A DNA stretch of 64,000 nucleotides, from the NCBI RefSeq assembly GCF_001905795.1, contig NZ_LIXJ01000005.1, positions 124,001-188,000 of the forward strand. Direction: 5' to 3'. Each line of letters begins with the position of its first letter. Within the stretch, counting starts at the first letter, position 1. The notes beneath the pieces are model-generated. The model saw nothing but the letters and a program-made list of their open reading frames with translations, had not been told where the DNA came from and did not search any database. The position numbers and the translations under genes are program-made. Positions 25,207-34,044 of this stretch are shown piece by piece. This DNA is from Streptomyces sp. CB01580. Lineage in GTDB: Bacteria; Actinomycetota; Actinomycetes; Streptomycetales; Streptomycetaceae.

Positions 25207-25367
25207 GAGGGCTGTCCCGTGATCCGTTGCGGATCGGCGCGCGGCGTCGGATGTGGTGCACAGCAGGACGGAGATGCGCCCGCATACCGGATGCATGCGG
25301 GGGTTCCGACAACGCGGCGAGGTGCCGCAGCTGTCGTCGGGCGCCCGTCAGGGATTACGGACAGCCC
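25207..25367 (+). mobile_element. MITE, type B, degenerate full-length copy
   Basis: 161 bp with inverted ends GGGCTGTCCCGTGATCC and GGATTACGGACAGCCC. The interior matches the two intact type B copies (GGCGTCGGATGTGGTGCA, TTCCGACAACGCGGCGAGG), including the central stem CGCCCGCATAC / GCATGCGGGGG, here with two mismatches. No coding capacity. Confidence 0.75.
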
Positions 25368-25788
25368 GTGGCGCGGTGTCCTCCGCGTGGAACGCCGATA
25401 TGCCGATGTGGTTGTCGTCGGCGATCGACGCGAGGGCGATGCCGGTCGGCCTCGCGTGTTCGGATATCGCCACCGGGGCGTGGTGGGCGATCACGTGCCG
25501 ATGCCGCGTTCCCCGTCGATGCTCAGGTGCGCGGCCGTGGTCCAGGTGTGGCGCCCGGTGGTCGTGCCCTCGGCGGCTCCTGTCCGCCCGGGGCCCGGGC
25601 GGGTGACCGCGAGCGGTGCCGTCGGACCGTCCACGAAGGCAGCCGTACGAAGGCCGGCCGTCGGCCCGCCCCCGCGAGAGCGCGTATCGGTGGGATGACC
25701 GATGTGCGGGGGGCGGGCGCGCGGTCATAGTCCTCGGGAGACCGTTCGCGGGCAGCCGTGGTGCGCCCGTTCTTCGAAAGGACCTTCT
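25368..25788. other. Intergenic region between MITE and amidohydrolase
   Basis: No gene could be supported. On the minus strand 25376-25530 a frame reads RHVIAHHAPVAISEHARPTG and IALASIADDNHIGISAFHAE, which looks like old coding sequence, but no family is recognised. The promoter for the amidohydrolase should lie near 25690-25770. Confidence 0.4.
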
Positions 25789-27492
25789 GTGGGCACGTAT
25801 GCGGATCTGGTGTTTCTCGGCGGGCGGGTGATCACGGTCGATGCGGAGTTCTCCGTCGCCTCGGCCCTGGCGGTGACCGGTGGGATCATCACCGCCGTCG
25901 GTGGGCGGGACGACGTCGCGCCGCTCGTCGGACCCGGCACCCGCGTCGTCGACCTCCGGGGGGCGACGCTGCTTCCCGGCATCAACGATTCCCATCTGCA
26001 CGCGTGCGCCTTCGGCATGGCGACACCCCCGCTCTCGCTCGACCTCGGCCATCCCGCCGTGTCCTCCCTCGCGGACGTGGCCGGAGCGGTGCGGGAGGCC
26101 GTCGGGCGGGTTCCGGGCGGACAGTGGATCACGGGGCACGGCTGGGACACCGGTTACCTCGACGAGTGCGTCGCCGATCCGTCGCGGCTGCCCTCGCGGC
26201 ACGACCTCGACGCCGTGAGCCCGGACCACCCGGTCGTCCTGTACTCCTTCTCCGGGCACGCCACCTGGGTCAACTCCAAGGCGCTGGAACTCATCGGGAT
26301 CGACCGGCACACCGTCGCACCGCCCGGCGGGGCCGTCGTCGTGGACGAGTCCGGGGAGCCGACCGGGCTGCTCCACGAGGGGGCACAGGCCCTCGTCCAG
26401 AACGCGCTGCCGCCGCTCAGCCGACAGGAGCGGACCGACGCGATCAGGTCGGCCCTCGGCACACTGGCCCGGCTCGGCGTGACCAGCTTCACCGAGCCCG
26501 GGCTCGGCCCCGGCGGCGACGGCATCATGCGGGGCGCGCTCGGCACGGAGACCCTCGACGTCTACCGCCGACTGCTGGCCGACGGCGAACTGACGGCCCG
26601 CGTCGGCGTCCTGCTCCTGCCCACCGGAATGGCGAGCACCGCCGAGGAGTTCGCCCGCGCGCTCACCGCTCTCGGCGAGTCGGGCGACGCCGATCCGCGT
26701 CGCCTCGCGACCCACGGGATCAAGGTCTTCGCCGACGGCATCGTCCCCAACAAGACGGCCTGGATGCACGAACCGTACGTCGGCGGTGGCTGCGGCTCCC
26801 TGTGCGTCGGCGGCGAGACCGACGGCGAACGGATCGCCGAGATCGGCACCATGATCCGGCACGCCCACGCCGCCGGACACCAGTTGGGCGTCCACGTCAC
26901 CGGTGACCGGGCGATAGACACCGTCGCGGACGCCTTCGCCGCGGCCATGGCCGAGCACCCGCGGCCCGACGCCCGCCACTACGTCATCCACGGCGACTTC
27001 CTCACCGCGCACAGCATGAAGGTACTGGCCGCGCACGGCTTCGGCGTCAACATGAACCCCACCATCAAATGGACCGTCGCCGACATGGAGGAGGAGTTCG
27101 TCGGCACGGAACGGGCCGCGTACGCATGGCCCTACCGCGATGCCATCGACGCCGGGGTGCGGGTCGCGAGCGGGTCCGACGCCCCCGTCACGTACCCGGA
27201 CTGGCGCCAGGGCGTCGCCACCATGGTGCTGCGCGAGTCGAAGGCCGGGGGCCGGGTCAGCGGCCCCGAGCAGCGCATCGCCCTGGCCGAGGCGATCCGT
27301 ACGTACACCGTCGACGCGGCCTGGCAGGACTTCGCCGACGACTGGAAGGGCTCCCTGGAGCCGGGCAAGGTCGCAGACCTCTGCGTGCTCGACGGGGACC
27401 TGCTCAGCGCCGACCCCCACGACATCCCGGAGATGCCCGTCGTCCTCACCGTCGTGGACGGGCAGGTCGTGCACGACACCCTTCGCGATTGA
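25789..27492 (+). CDS. YtcJ-like metal-dependent amidohydrolase (cytoplasmic)
   Basis: A 567-residue amidohydrolase-3 family enzyme without signal peptide. Landmarks: N-terminal sandwich (DLVFLGGRVITVDAEFSVAS), metal motif NDSHLHACAFG, WITGHGWDTGYL, HVTGDRAIDTVADA, YVIHGDFLT and SGSDAPVTYPDW with the catalytic Asp. The family cleaves cyclic or linear C-N bonds; the true substrate is unknown. GTG 25789 has GAAAGGA seven bases upstream; the open frame from 25702 has no such site. A LuxR regulator follows 31 bp downstream on the same strand. It is only moderately similar to the exported relative at 2583. Confidence 0.9.
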   Translation: MGTYADLVFLGGRVITVDAEFSVASALAVTGGIITAVGGRDDVAPLVGPGTRVVDLRGATLLPGINDSHLHACAFGMATPPLSLDLGHPAVSSLADVAGAVREAVGRVPGGQWITGHGWDTGYLDECVADPSRLPSRHDLDAVSPDHPVVLYSFSGHATWVNSKALELIGIDRHTVAPPGGAVVVDESGEPTGLLHEGAQALVQNALPPLSRQERTDAIRSALGTLARLGVTSFTEPGLGPGGDGIMRGALGTETLDVYRRLLADGELTARVGVLLLPTGMASTAEEFARALTALGESGDADPRRLATHGIKVFADGIVPNKTAWMHEPYVGGGCGSLCVGGETDGERIAEIGTMIRHAHAAGHQLGVHVTGDRAIDTVADAFAAAMAEHPRPDARHYVIHGDFLTAHSMKVLAAHGFGVNMNPTIKWTVADMEEEFVGTERAAYAWPYRDAIDAGVRVASGSDAPVTYPDWRQGVATMVLRESKAGGRVSGPEQRIALAEAIRTYTVDAAWQDFADDWKGSLEPGKVADLCVLDGDLLSADPHDIPEMPVVLTVVDGQVVHDTLRD

Positions 27493-27523
27493 CGTATTCC
27501 GGGCGCTTGATCATCCTTGGAGG

Positions 27524-28333
27524 ATGGCAGCGGAGCGGAGCACGGCGGACATCCTGGACGCGGCGGTGCAGGTCCGTGAGGCCGCCAGGAGCGGCGCGAC
27601 CGGCGTCGGCACGGTCCTGGCGGCGCTGTCGGAGGTGATGGAGTACGACCACGCCTCCCTCGCCCGGTGGGATCCGCTGCGGCGGCGCCACACCACCCTG
27701 GCCGGGAACTACCCGGCCGACGCCACGGCCTACATCGAGACCCGCCTCCACCACGACCCGGTGTTCCACGTGCTCCGCAGCCCGGCCCGGGGCGGTCTCT
27801 GGCTCAGGGACGTGCCCCGGCAACTCCTGGCGACGTCCCCGGGCTTCCAAGAGGTGCTGTGTCCCCTCGGCATCGAGGACGGCGTGGCCCAGTGCCTGTT
27901 CGCCGCCGACGGCCGGTACGTCGGCATGCTGAACGTCAGCACCCGCCGGCGGCGGCACACGCCCGATCCGGCCCGCGCCGTGATCACCCTGCTCACCGAG
28001 GCGCTCACCACCGCCGTCGACCCCCGCGCGGGTCTGCCGCCCGAGGAGGTCGCCGCGTTCGCCCCCGAGACGGACACGCGACACCCGGACACGCGACACC
28101 CGGACACGCGACTCCCGGACACGCGGCGGCCCGGCGGACTCTCGCCGCGGGAGCTCCAGGTGCTGGCCGAACTGACCGCCGGCCGCACCAACCGGGAGAT
28201 CGCCGAGCGGCTGTACGTCACGCCGCGGACCGTGGGGACCCACATCGAGCACATCCTCGCCAAGCTCGGCCTCCCCAACCGCGCGGCCGCCGCCGCCCGA
28301 GCCGCCGCCTGGGGAATCGGGCCCTCCCGCTGA
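27524..28333 (+). CDS. LuxR family regulator with GAF-like sensor domain
   Basis: The 269-residue protein has an N-terminal GAF-like region (VLAALSEVMEYDHASLARWD through LFAADGRYVGMLNVSTRR) and a C-terminal LuxR helix-turn-helix at residues about 208-265 (LSPRELQVLAELTAGRTNRE, VTPRTVGTHIEHILAKLG). A Pro/Asp/Arg linker of four five-residue repeats (DTRHP, DTRHP, DTRLP, DTRRP) joins them. ATG 27524 touches a GGAGG directly, leaving no spacer, so the start is uncertain; no better candidate exists in the short gap. It probably controls or responds to the preceding amidohydrolase. Confidence 0.85.
   Translation: MAAERSTADILDAAVQVREAARSGATGVGTVLAALSEVMEYDHASLARWDPLRRRHTTLAGNYPADATAYIETRLHHDPVFHVLRSPARGGLWLRDVPRQLLATSPGFQEVLCPLGIEDGVAQCLFAADGRYVGMLNVSTRRRRHTPDPARAVITLLTEALTTAVDPRAGLPPEEVAAFAPETDTRHPDTRHPDTRLPDTRRPGGLSPRELQVLAELTAGRTNREIAERLYVTPRTVGTHIEHILAKLGLPNRAAAAARAAAWGIGPSR
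28071..28130 (+). repeat. 15-bp tandem repeat in LuxR linker
   Basis: Four copies of a 15-bp unit, CGGACACGCGACACC (two exact, one with a single change, one more diverged), encode the inter-domain linker repeats. Being in multiples of three, copy-number changes would keep the frame. Confidence 0.85.
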
Positions 28334-28424
28334 CGCGGGTGCGCGCGCCGTCGACGACGACGAGCCGCAACCCCCTCCGAGAACCGGGTACGTCGGCCGG
28401 TCTGCCGCAGCGCGCCTCGGTACG

Positions 28425-28540
28425 GTGCCGAACCGGGGCAATCCGATCGCCGTCCTCGCGGCCCGCTGGGGTTTCCCGACACCCGCCGCGAGTTCAGCAG
28501 CTCCTTCCGGGCGGCGTACCGGCTCAGTCCCCGCGCCTTC
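28425..28540 (+). pseudogene. AraC family regulator C-terminal remnant, frameshifted
   Basis: The sequence encodes PIAVLAARWGFPTPA in one frame and, after a shift near 28485, EFSSSFRAAYRLSPRAFRQ in another. Joined, these form the last helix-turn-helix of an AraC/XylS regulator (A-x-x-W-G-F ... F-R-x-x-Y-G-x-S-P-x-x-F-R). Everything upstream is missing, and the end runs into the CocE relic. Confidence 0.6.
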
Positions 28541-29526
28541 CGGCAACCGACCCGTACTGGCGCGGCGCTTCCCCGGCCGAGGCGGCCGAGCGGCTCGACG
28601 TGCCCACGAGCCTGATCACCGGGTGGCACGACGCGCTGGTCGACCAGACCTTCGGGCAGTACGAACGGCTGCGTCGGGCCGGATGCGAGACCGCCCTGCT
28701 CGTCGGCCCCTGGACCCACACCTCCGCCCTGCAGCAGGGCTGGCCCGAGGTGTTGGCCGAGAGCCTCGCATGGCTGCGCGCACACCTGTACGCCGACCCC
28801 TCCGGTCTGCGTCCCACCGCGGTGCGCGTGCACCTCGGCGGCGACGACACCTGGCGGAACCTCGACGCCTGGCCGCCGGCCGCGACCGCCACCTCGTGGC
28901 ATCCCGGCCCCGACGGGCAGCTCACCCCGCAGGCCCCCACGGACTCCGCGCCGTTGACGACGTTCCACTACGACCCGGCCGAGCCCACCCCGTCCCTCGG
29001 CGGCCCACTGCTCTCCCGCACCGCCGGTCCGCGCGACCCCCGCGCCCTGGAAGCCCGGGACGACGTCCTGACCTTCACCACTCCCCCGTTGACCGAGCCC
29101 GTGGACGTCCTCGGACCGGTCTCCGCACTGCTGAGCGTCTCCACGGACACCGGGCACGCCGACGTCTTCACCCGCTCGTGCGACGTGGACCCACAAGGCC
29201 GCTCCGTCAACGTCTGCGACGGGCTCGGCCGGCTCCGGACGACCGAGGACCCACCTTCGACGACCGAAGAGGCGCCCACGACAGCCGAAGAAGCGTCTTC
29301 GACGACCGGGCAGGCGCCCTCACGCACCATCGTGTCGATGAGCTCCACGGCCCATCGCTTCCGCGTCGGCCACCGCATACGCTGGCAGATCAGCGGAGGC
29401 GCCCATCCGCGCTACGCCCGCGGCACCGGCGAGTCGTCGGTGGACGCCACCGTCTTCGAACCGGTGCGCATCACGCTCCACGCGGGCTCGGCCCTGCTGC
29501 TTCCGCGCGATAACGGACCCGCGTGA
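28535..29526 (+). pseudogene. CocE/NonD family hydrolase, N-terminal half missing
   Basis: About 330 residues match the second half of CocE/NonD acyl hydrolases (X-prolyl dipeptidyl-peptidase fold): DPYWRGASPAEAAERLDVP, LITGWHDALVDQTFGQYERL with the catalytic Asp, GPWTH with the catalytic His, and the C-terminal jelly roll (DVLTFTTPPLTEPVDVLGPV, HRFRVGHRIRWQISGGAHPR). The nucleophile domain with its Gly-x-Ser-x-Gly is absent and there is no start codon with ribosome site. An insert of Thr/Glu/Pro repeats near 29240-29320 (DPPSTTEEAPTTAEEASSTT) interrupts the jelly roll. Confidence 0.75.
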
Positions 29527-29620
29527 TTCCGGTGCTCGCGATCCGGGGCTCTCGATTCCGGTGCTCTCGATTCCGGTGTTCTCGGGGCGAGGGCGTCCCG
29601 GTGCTGTTGAAGAACCTGTT

Positions 29621-29652
29621 CCGCCTGCGGCGGCCACGCGCGCCGCAGGCGG
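29621..29652. terminator. Hairpin between convergent CocE relic and dehydrogenase gene
   Basis: CCGCCTGCGGCG (29621-29632) and CGCCGCAGGCGG (29641-29652) form a perfect 12-bp stem with an 8-nt loop. It lies 52 bp beyond the stop of the leftward dehydrogenase gene and beyond the rightward relic, fitting a bidirectional terminator; there is no U-tract, as is common in Streptomyces. Confidence 0.65.
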
Positions 29653-29703
29653 TGGCGCGGTGACGAACGAGCCCCGGTAACCCGCGGCCGGTCCGACGGC
29701 CGG

Positions 29704-30768
29704 TCAGAGGTTGGGGTCCACCAGGATCTTGACGGCCGTCTCGTTGTGGTGGATCAGGGTCTCGAAACCATCGGCGACGAGGTCGTCCAGGCCGATCGTC
29801 TTGGTGATGAACGGCGCCAGGTCGACGCGCCCTTCCTGCACCAGCTTGATGGTCTGCGGGTGGGAGTTGACGTAGGCGATCGTGCCGCGCAGGTCGACCT
29901 CCTTGAGGACGAGCTTCTGCATGTCGATCGTCGCCGGCTTGCCCCAGATCGAGATGACGGTGATGACACCGCCCGGCCTGACCGCGTCGAACAGGGTGTC
30001 GAGGACGACGTTGACGGACGTGGCCTCGAACGCGACGTCCGCACCCTTGCCGCCGGTGAGGCGCCGGACCTCCTCGGCGACGTCGGTGGTGGCGGGGTCG
30101 ATGACGTGATCGGCGACCTTGGCGTCCAGCGCCTTCTGCCGACGCAGCGAGCTGAGCTCGCTGACCGCGACCTCGACGCCCATCGCCTTGAGCACCGCGC
30201 AGGTGAGCAGCCCGATGGGCCCGGCGCCGCCGACGAGGGCGAAGTCGCCCGCCTTCGCGCCGGAGCGCTCGAACGCGTGGTACGCCACCGACAGCGGCTC
30301 GATGAGGGCAGCCTGGTCCAGCGGGACGTCACCGACCGGGTGGACCCACCGGCGCTCGACGACGATCTTCTCCGCGAGCCCGCCGCCGCGGCCGCCCAGC
30401 CCGATGAAGTTCATGTCGGGCGAGATGTGATAGGTCGGGTTGTTCTCGCTGGTGTCGACCTCGGGGCGCAGGATGTAGGGCTCGACGACGACGCGGTCGC
30501 CCGGCTTCAGGCCCTCGACACCTTCGCCCACCGCGTACACGACGCCGGACATCTCGTGGCCGAGCGTCACGGGCGCGGACTCGCCCGAGACCGGGTGCGG
30601 GTGGCCGGCCGGCGGGACGAAGATCGGTCCGTCGAGGTACTCGTGCAGGTCGGTACCGCAGATCCCGCAGTACGCGACGTCGATGCCCACGGTGCCGGGC
30701 CGGACAGTGGGCTCCGGGACGTCCTCGATACGGATGTCACCACGGTCGTAGTAGCGTGCAGCCTTCAC
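29704..30768 (-). CDS. Zinc-dependent 2,3-butanediol dehydrogenase-like enzyme
   Basis: The 354-residue medium-chain dehydrogenase shows YCGICGTDLHEY and the zinc-ligand GHEMSGVV, the Rossmann motif LVGGAGPIGLL near residue 180 and a C-terminal VKILVDPN. Segments such as GLGGRGGGLAEKIVV and VISIWGKPATIDM follow (R,R)-butanediol dehydrogenases, which interconvert acetoin and 2,3-butanediol with NAD(H). The Cys-rich structural-zinc loop of other alcohol dehydrogenases is absent (RPEVDTSENNPTYHISPDMN in its place). GTG 30768 follows AGGAG at ten bases. Direct repeats upstream suggest a specific regulator. Confidence 0.88.
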   Translation of the reverse strand: MKAARYYDRGDIRIEDVPEPTVRPGTVGIDVAYCGICGTDLHEYLDGPIFVPPAGHPHPVSGESAPVTLGHEMSGVVYAVGEGVEGLKPGDRVVVEPYILRPEVDTSENNPTYHISPDMNFIGLGGRGGGLAEKIVVERRWVHPVGDVPLDQAALIEPLSVAYHAFERSGAKAGDFALVGGAGPIGLLTCAVLKAMGVEVAVSELSSLRRQKALDAKVADHVIDPATTDVAEEVRRLTGGKGADVAFEATSVNVVLDTLFDAVRPGGVITVISIWGKPATIDMQKLVLKEVDLRGTIAYVNSHPQTIKLVQEGRVDLAPFITKTIGLDDLVADGFETLIHHNETAVKILVDPNL

Positions 30769-30873
30769 TTTGAACTGGCTCCTTCGTTCGTTTTCCGCTC
30801 ACACCTCGTGACAAGTCGTGCCGTGGAGTGAGGTGTGCGAGCCTCGCGCGGCGCATTCACGTCAACAATTAAA

Positions 30874-30892
30874 CAATACGGTGCAATACGGT
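30874..30892 (-). promoter_or_regulatory. Tandem 10-bp-spaced repeats upstream of dehydrogenase gene
   Basis: CAATACGGT occurs at 30874-30882 and 30884-30892, one helical turn apart, next to the AT-rich stretch CAACAATTAAA. On the minus strand this lies 106-124 bp before the dehydrogenase start, an expected place for an activator or repressor pair. Confidence 0.45.
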
Positions 30893-31037
30893 CAGCTGCC
30901 TGGTCGGCCTCCCGGGCCAAGAGGTGCGGCCGGGGCCCGTCGCATGGGCGAGCCCCGTGACGCTCCGTGCGGAGCGGATGGTGATCGATGACCGGCGGTC
31001 CGGTGAGGTTGTCAGTCCTCGTTCGTACGATCACGGC

Positions 31038-31604
31038 ATGTCGGATGCCTTCACCGTCCTGTGGACCCATGACACGTGCCGTGCCCTGCGCAGGGAGGGC
31101 CGGGTGGGCGAACGGCCGCCGGTCGCCTTCAGCGGGATCCACACGTCCCTTCCCGCCTGGTCGGGTGCCCGCTCCGGGGACGAGGTGTACGCGCTGCACG
31201 TCAACCGGCGCGAGGTGTTCGTGGTGAGTCGGATGCGGGTGATCGACCTGGAGCGGCGCGCATGCTGCGGATCCGCTCCCGCGACATGGCAGGACCCGGC
31301 GTTTCCCGGACACGCCGACTGGTCCGTGCTCGGCGCCAACGGTTGCGGCGCCGCCGCGGTGCACGTGGACGCGACGCCCGTGCGCTTCGACCTGCCGATA
31401 CCCGGTGAGCTTCTGGAACGACTCACCTGGCGCAATCGCCGAGGTCGAACCCGCGGTCTGAAGTACGTCGTGGACGGCCGACTGGAGCGCGCGATCAGTC
31501 TCCAGGGGTTCTACCGTCTGACGTCCGATTCGGCCGACGAACTGGCGAAGGTCGTCGACTCCCCGGGCCGAGAAGGTCGTTGTTCAAGCAGCGACAGCCG
31601 CTGA
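31038..31604 (+). CDS. Conserved hypothetical protein
   Basis: A 188-residue soluble protein. Blocks such as FTVLWTHDTCRALRREGRVG, DEVYALHVNRREVFVVSRMR and GLKYVVDGRLERAISLQGFY look conserved, with Cys-Cys at CCGSAP, but I do not recognise a characterised family. ATG 31038 starts the well-biased part; the frame is open earlier without a ribosome site. It is divergent from the dehydrogenase gene. Confidence 0.7.
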   Translation: MSDAFTVLWTHDTCRALRREGRVGERPPVAFSGIHTSLPAWSGARSGDEVYALHVNRREVFVVSRMRVIDLERRACCGSAPATWQDPAFPGHADWSVLGANGCGAAAVHVDATPVRFDLPIPGELLERLTWRNRRGRTRGLKYVVDGRLERAISLQGFYRLTSDSADELAKVVDSPGREGRCSSSDSR

Positions 31605-31878
31605 CGGGCCCCGCACGTCCTACGCCCCTCGGCGAGCGGGAGGCCGCCCCCGCCAACAGGGTCCCGGGGGCGAGGACTTCGTCCTCATGGCGGCCCGACG
31701 GCCACGTGCGGTCGAGCGCGCGGCGTGCACCATGTCCACGGCTGCTGCCCGACCGGCGATGCCCCCTGCGGGCGTCGGCCGCCGCAGAAGAAGCACCGCC
31801 CGCACACGGACCGCACCGAAGCCGATCCGGGCCGCACGCCCGACTCGAGTGAGCGGCCTGCCCCGATGTTCTGCGCTG

Positions 31879-32340
31879 TCACACGCTCATGCCGTAGCCC
31901 AGCTCCTCGGCGGCGACGCACCAGAAGGAGTTCTCGTCGGCAACGGCCTCGGCATCAAGTGCCCCGAATCGTTCCACCAATGCTTCGGTGAGCGCGTCGG
32001 CGGCCTCCTCGGCCAGGTCGACAGCCTCGGCTTCGTCGGGACCGTCGCCGGGCCCCTCGTACACGGCAGCCTCGGCCGCGGCCTCCTCGTACGCGCGGTT
32101 GAAGGCGACGAACGCCTCGACACCGGAGTTCACCAGATACGGAACGCCGTCCTCCGGCAAGCCCCACAGCGAACCGTCGTCACGCCGGACCCCGAGCGCG
32201 CTCAGCCCTGGATCGACCGCGACCAGGGCATACCGCGCACCGTCGACCGTGCGCTCCGTAAAAGGGGAGTCCTGCCATGCTCCGGGGTACGGGCAGCGCG
32301 CACATCCGGCCAGGAGCGAGGCGAGTTCGGCATCGTTCAT
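31879..32340 (-). CDS. SUKH-4-like (SMI1/KNR4) immunity-type protein
   Basis: The 153-residue acidic protein contains YALVAVDPGLSALGVRRDDG, GLPEDGVPYLVNSGVEAFVA and a long acidic helix (AYEEAAAEAAVYEG). The order nutrient-like beta strands, then x-F-V-N-S-S-x-x-A-F-V, resembles SUKH-4 immunity proteins that neutralise contact-delivered nuclease or deaminase toxins in actinomycetes. No toxin gene is adjacent, so it may be an orphan immunity gene or have another role. The assignment rests on motif resemblance only. Confidence 0.5.
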   Translation of the reverse strand: MNDAELASLLAGCARCPYPGAWQDSPFTERTVDGARYALVAVDPGLSALGVRRDDGSLWGLPEDGVPYLVNSGVEAFVAFNRAYEEAAAEAAVYEGPGDGPDEAEAVDLAEEAADALTEALVERFGALDAEAVADENSFWCVAAEELGYGMSV

Positions 32341-32351
32341 GCCGAGAGCCT

Positions 32352-32448
32352 AAAGGCTGTCCACGACGGATCAGTGCGATCCATGACGGATCGGTGCGCG
32401 GCGTCGGATGTGGTGCATCGCAAGGCGGAGTGGTGTCCGTGTACGAGA
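32352..32448 (+). mobile_element. Type B MITE relic, left half
   Basis: 97 bp match the left half of the type B copies (AAGGCTGTCC..., GCGCGGCGTCGGATGTGGTG, CATCGCAAGGCGGAG) and then stop. The outer part carries a local duplication (CCACGACGGATCAGTGCG and CCATGACGGATCGGTGCG). The right half is lost; the broken edge faces the truncated NmrA gene. Confidence 0.65.
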
Positions 32449-32489
32449 CCGACCCCCGGACGGCGAAGCCCGGACCGCACGGTCATCCC

Positions 32490-33029
32490 CGGCCCCGACG
32501 ACCACCACCCCGCCGGCGGGATACGGCCGACATGCCCGGGACCGTACGTTCAGCGGAAGACACCGGCGTTCTCCGAGGCCCACTGCCAAAACGTCCTGGC
32601 CGGGGCACCGGTGATCCGGGAAGAGGTGTCGCGCACCTTGAGCAGCCGCTCGACAGCCAGGTTCTCGTCGGCGGGGCCGGGATGCGGATGGGTCTGAACG
32701 GTGATGGACGACACCAGCACCACATGTTCCACACCGGCCCGGCGGGCGGCGTCGAGGATCTCGGCGTCCGAGCCCATGCGCGACATGAGGAACAGCGAAC
32801 GCACCCCTTCCCGCGTGGACTTCAGCGAGGCCGTCCGAGCCACGTCCCCCTCGACGGCTTCGACCCCTTGGGGTAACGCGGCCCGCGCGGTGTCACGGGT
32901 GAGCCCCCTCAACGGTCCGGCACCGACCGCTCGAAGCTGTCGCAAGAGGGCGCTGCCCATGTTTCCGGTGGCCCCGGTCACGAGGATCACGAGATCGTCC
33001 CTGTCGTCAGGCGGTGGTCGACGGAACAC
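32490..33029 (-). pseudogene. NmrA/NAD(P)H-binding oxidoreductase, truncated and frameshifted
   Basis: The first 125 residues are a good NmrA-like Rossmann domain: VILVTGATGNMGSALLRQLR, GDVARTASLKSTREGVRSLF and VEHVVLVSSITVQ. After NLAVERLLK the expected x-W-T-x-L-R-P-G-x-F appears only in another frame (PVPRPGRFGSGPRRT), so a frameshift lies near 32640, and the C-terminal half is missing. The open frame ends artificially at 32550. The break is close to the type B MITE relic. Confidence 0.65.
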
Positions 33030-33097
33030 GGACCCTAAGACCTCGACCGAGCTTCAGATCAAGGGCTACGGCAGACGCCGTGAGCCATGCACCATCG

Positions 33098-33140
33098 CCG
33101 GACAGGCGGACAGGCGGACAGGCAGGCAGGCGGGCGGACC
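33098..33140. repeat. Short tandem repeat, GGACAGGC-type
   Basis: Consecutive GGACAGGC and GCAGGC units (33098-33140) form a small satellite between the NmrA relic and the Nudix gene. Confidence 0.7.
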
Positions 33141-33242
33141 GAGCAGCTCATACGTTCCGAGGAGGGCACGTCGCAGGCCTTCCTGGTCTGCCTCTCGCGA
33201 ACGTCGCCGGAGCAAGCAGGCCCGGCGGATGTTCGTCACGCC

Positions 33243-33710
33243 TCAGTGCTGGACCAGGCCGCCGACCGGGACGGGCGCGACGTGGCCGGTCGCCGGAAGG
33301 GTCCGGGCCAGAGCGAGTCCGATGTCCACGAGCGATGACCGGCGCAGGCAAGGGACATCGGGGATCGCGGTCCAGACCGACTCGGCGATTTCGCCGTTCG
33401 GTTCAGGCCGGAGTCGGCCGCCGGTGATACGGACCCGGTAGAAGACGCCGACGTTCTGGTGCTCGACTCCCGCACGGGCGACGGCCGCGGGAACCACTCG
33501 CGAGTCCACGCCCAGCAGGCGATCGACCACCGCGGCGCAGCCGGTCTCCTCGGCGACCTCCCGGATCACCGCATCGAACGGATCCTCCCCATGCTCGACC
33601 CCGCCGCCCGGAAGAGTCCAGTTGCTCTCGCCCTCCGGTGGTACATGACGGGCGAGCAGCACCCTCCCGTCCTCAATGCACACGGCGTACGCCGCCAGCC
33701 GGAAACTCAT
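33243..33710 (-). CDS. Nudix hydrolase
   Basis: The 155-residue protein has the complete Nudix box GX5EX7REUXEEXGU: GGGVEHGEDPFDAVIREVAE followed by ETGC. Such enzymes split nucleoside-diphosphate-linked compounds, often damaged nucleotides, dinucleotides or sugar nucleotides. ATG 33710 is chosen for its GGGAGGGG site five bases upstream; the frame continues to 33749 without one. The C-terminal tail is short. No neighbour hints at the substrate. Confidence 0.9.
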   Translation of the reverse strand: MSFRLAAYAVCIEDGRVLLARHVPPEGESNWTLPGGGVEHGEDPFDAVIREVAEETGCAAVVDRLLGVDSRVVPAAVARAGVEHQNVGVFYRVRITGGRLRPEPNGEIAESVWTAIPDVPCLRRSSLVDIGLALARTLPATGHVAPVPVGGLVQH

Positions 33711-34044
33711 CCCGTCCCCTCCCGCCGGCCCCTGTACGACACCCGGCATCCGACATCACTATGCGCGCGGAGTGGAGCCGGATCAACTTCTCCTGCCTGT
33801 ACGCCACTTCTGCTACGCGCGGTGGAGCCGGCACGGAAGTCGATCCATGCGGCTCGCCGGACGGCGCTCCGGTGGCGACGGCCCGTTCCGACGTGTCCGA
33901 CGGGTGGCCCTCGGTCGTCGGGGCAGGCGGAGCCCGGCGAGGCCCCGGGCCGTCGGCAGCCCTCTCGTCCCGACGGCGCACGTTCAAACGGCACGGCATC
34001 GACCGAGTCGGGCGTGCTCCGGAGGCCGGGGCACGACCGGCTCC
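33711..34044. other. Intergenic region between Nudix and TetR genes
   Basis: No gene supported. A partial duplication (GCGCGGAGTGGAGCCGG near 33766 and GCGCGGTGGAGCCGG near 33817) is the only structure noticed. Confidence 0.4.

Noticed and set aside
25348..27474. 708-codon minus-strand open frame
   Set aside because: It is antisense to the clear amidohydrolase gene; its composition is a GC-bias shadow without known motifs.
33098..33140. Possible CRISPR-like or regulatory satellite
   Set aside because: Units are only 6-8 bp and directly adjoining without spacers; a simple slippage repeat.
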